A stretch of DNA of 64,000 nucleotides from Stictocephala bisonia (Eukaryota > Arthropoda > Insecta > Hemiptera > Membracidae). Below are positions 63,824 through 64,000 of this stretch, in pieces. How positions within the stretch are numbered: the first letter of the stretch is position 1; every line of letters starts with the position of its first letter. The notes below the pieces were generated by a model. That model was given only the letters and a program-made list of their open reading frames with translations, made no database searches and was not told where the DNA came from. Made by a program: the position numbers and the translations under genes. The stretch spans positions 124,001-188,000 of the forward strand of contig JAQJVL010000680.1 in assembly GCA_035578905.1 (NCBI GenBank), in the 5' to 3' direction.

Positions 63824-64000
63824 TGTGTTACCGATATCCCTTCTCCAGGAGTAGTACCTGCTGCTACACAACAAAACTCCCATAATTTATGTGTCTGGAC
63901 ATCGATTTCCAGAAAATTTTTAGCTGTAGTATTGTTTTTTTTCAACTATAAAGAACTCATTAAAAAATAAAAAGTTAATATTTTGATATATAAATTTAAG
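63824..64000. other. Window end, nothing recognised
   Basis: AT-rich sequence without features. Confidence 0.5.

Overview
The window is AT-rich animal DNA, most likely from an insect. The only clear host gene is the 3' part of a tricornered/STK38 (NDR-class) protein kinase on the + strand. Five coding exons with good splice sites join in frame from 2000 to 29235, and two polyadenylation signals follow at 30267 and 30654. The first exon here starts inside the kinase N-lobe, so the gene's 5' end lies left of the window. The arthropod-style kinase sequence, TTAGG-type motifs and the mix of mobile elements point to an insect. I cannot prove the order; a hemipteran is only a guess.

Region 1-29 kb is kinase exons in transposon-filled introns. 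The introns hold: two inverted copies of an LTR-like repeat (52-1410 and 10178-12127) flanking two exons; a piggyBac-like TTAA element (2710-5208) with an RTE-type LINE inside it; a LINE remnant (8650-9670); a 3.8-kb hAT-type element (9971-13788); a nearly complete Tigger/pogo element (14134-16388) whose last exon ends in a PCNA-box-like motif; a hAT MITE (17388-17635); a long foldback element (19135-20134) with a Tigger-type MITE inside one arm; two more TTAA elements (21337-22096, 23944-24624); a hAT-like element (26027-28070); and a MITE with a degenerate TTAGG array.

Region 31-41 kb is a LINE graveyard. One LINE (31640-34560) is split by a TTAA element (32498-33349) that carries a minisatellite; removing the element and one TTAA restores the reading frame. 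A fairly complete minus-strand LINE lies at 37640-40600.

Region 41.7-57.8 kb reads best as one old LINE cut up by later insertions. Its front encodes a Ulp1/SENP8-like cysteine protease domain and then an SGNH-esterase domain, followed by endonuclease and reverse transcriptase. The first insertion (about 45003-48560) is minisatellite arrays, one of which holds an apparently exact 329-bp copy of the LINE's own endonuclease region. The second (50269-57524) is a Penelope-like element locus bounded by a 14-bp target duplication, with repeated termini, an inverted terminus, a GIY-YIG frame, a SINE, a 466-bp GA tract and a second, younger LINE (54803-57486).

Region 57.8-64 kb is mostly anonymous. 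It holds one possible membrane-protein exon (minus strand, 60504-60758), a broken mariner transposase, a hAT-like MITE and a second copy of the tRNA-derived SINE. The most unusual points are the protease-plus-esterase LINE, the minisatellite that captured LINE sequence, the inverted LTR-like pair around two kinase exons, and the foldback hairpin.
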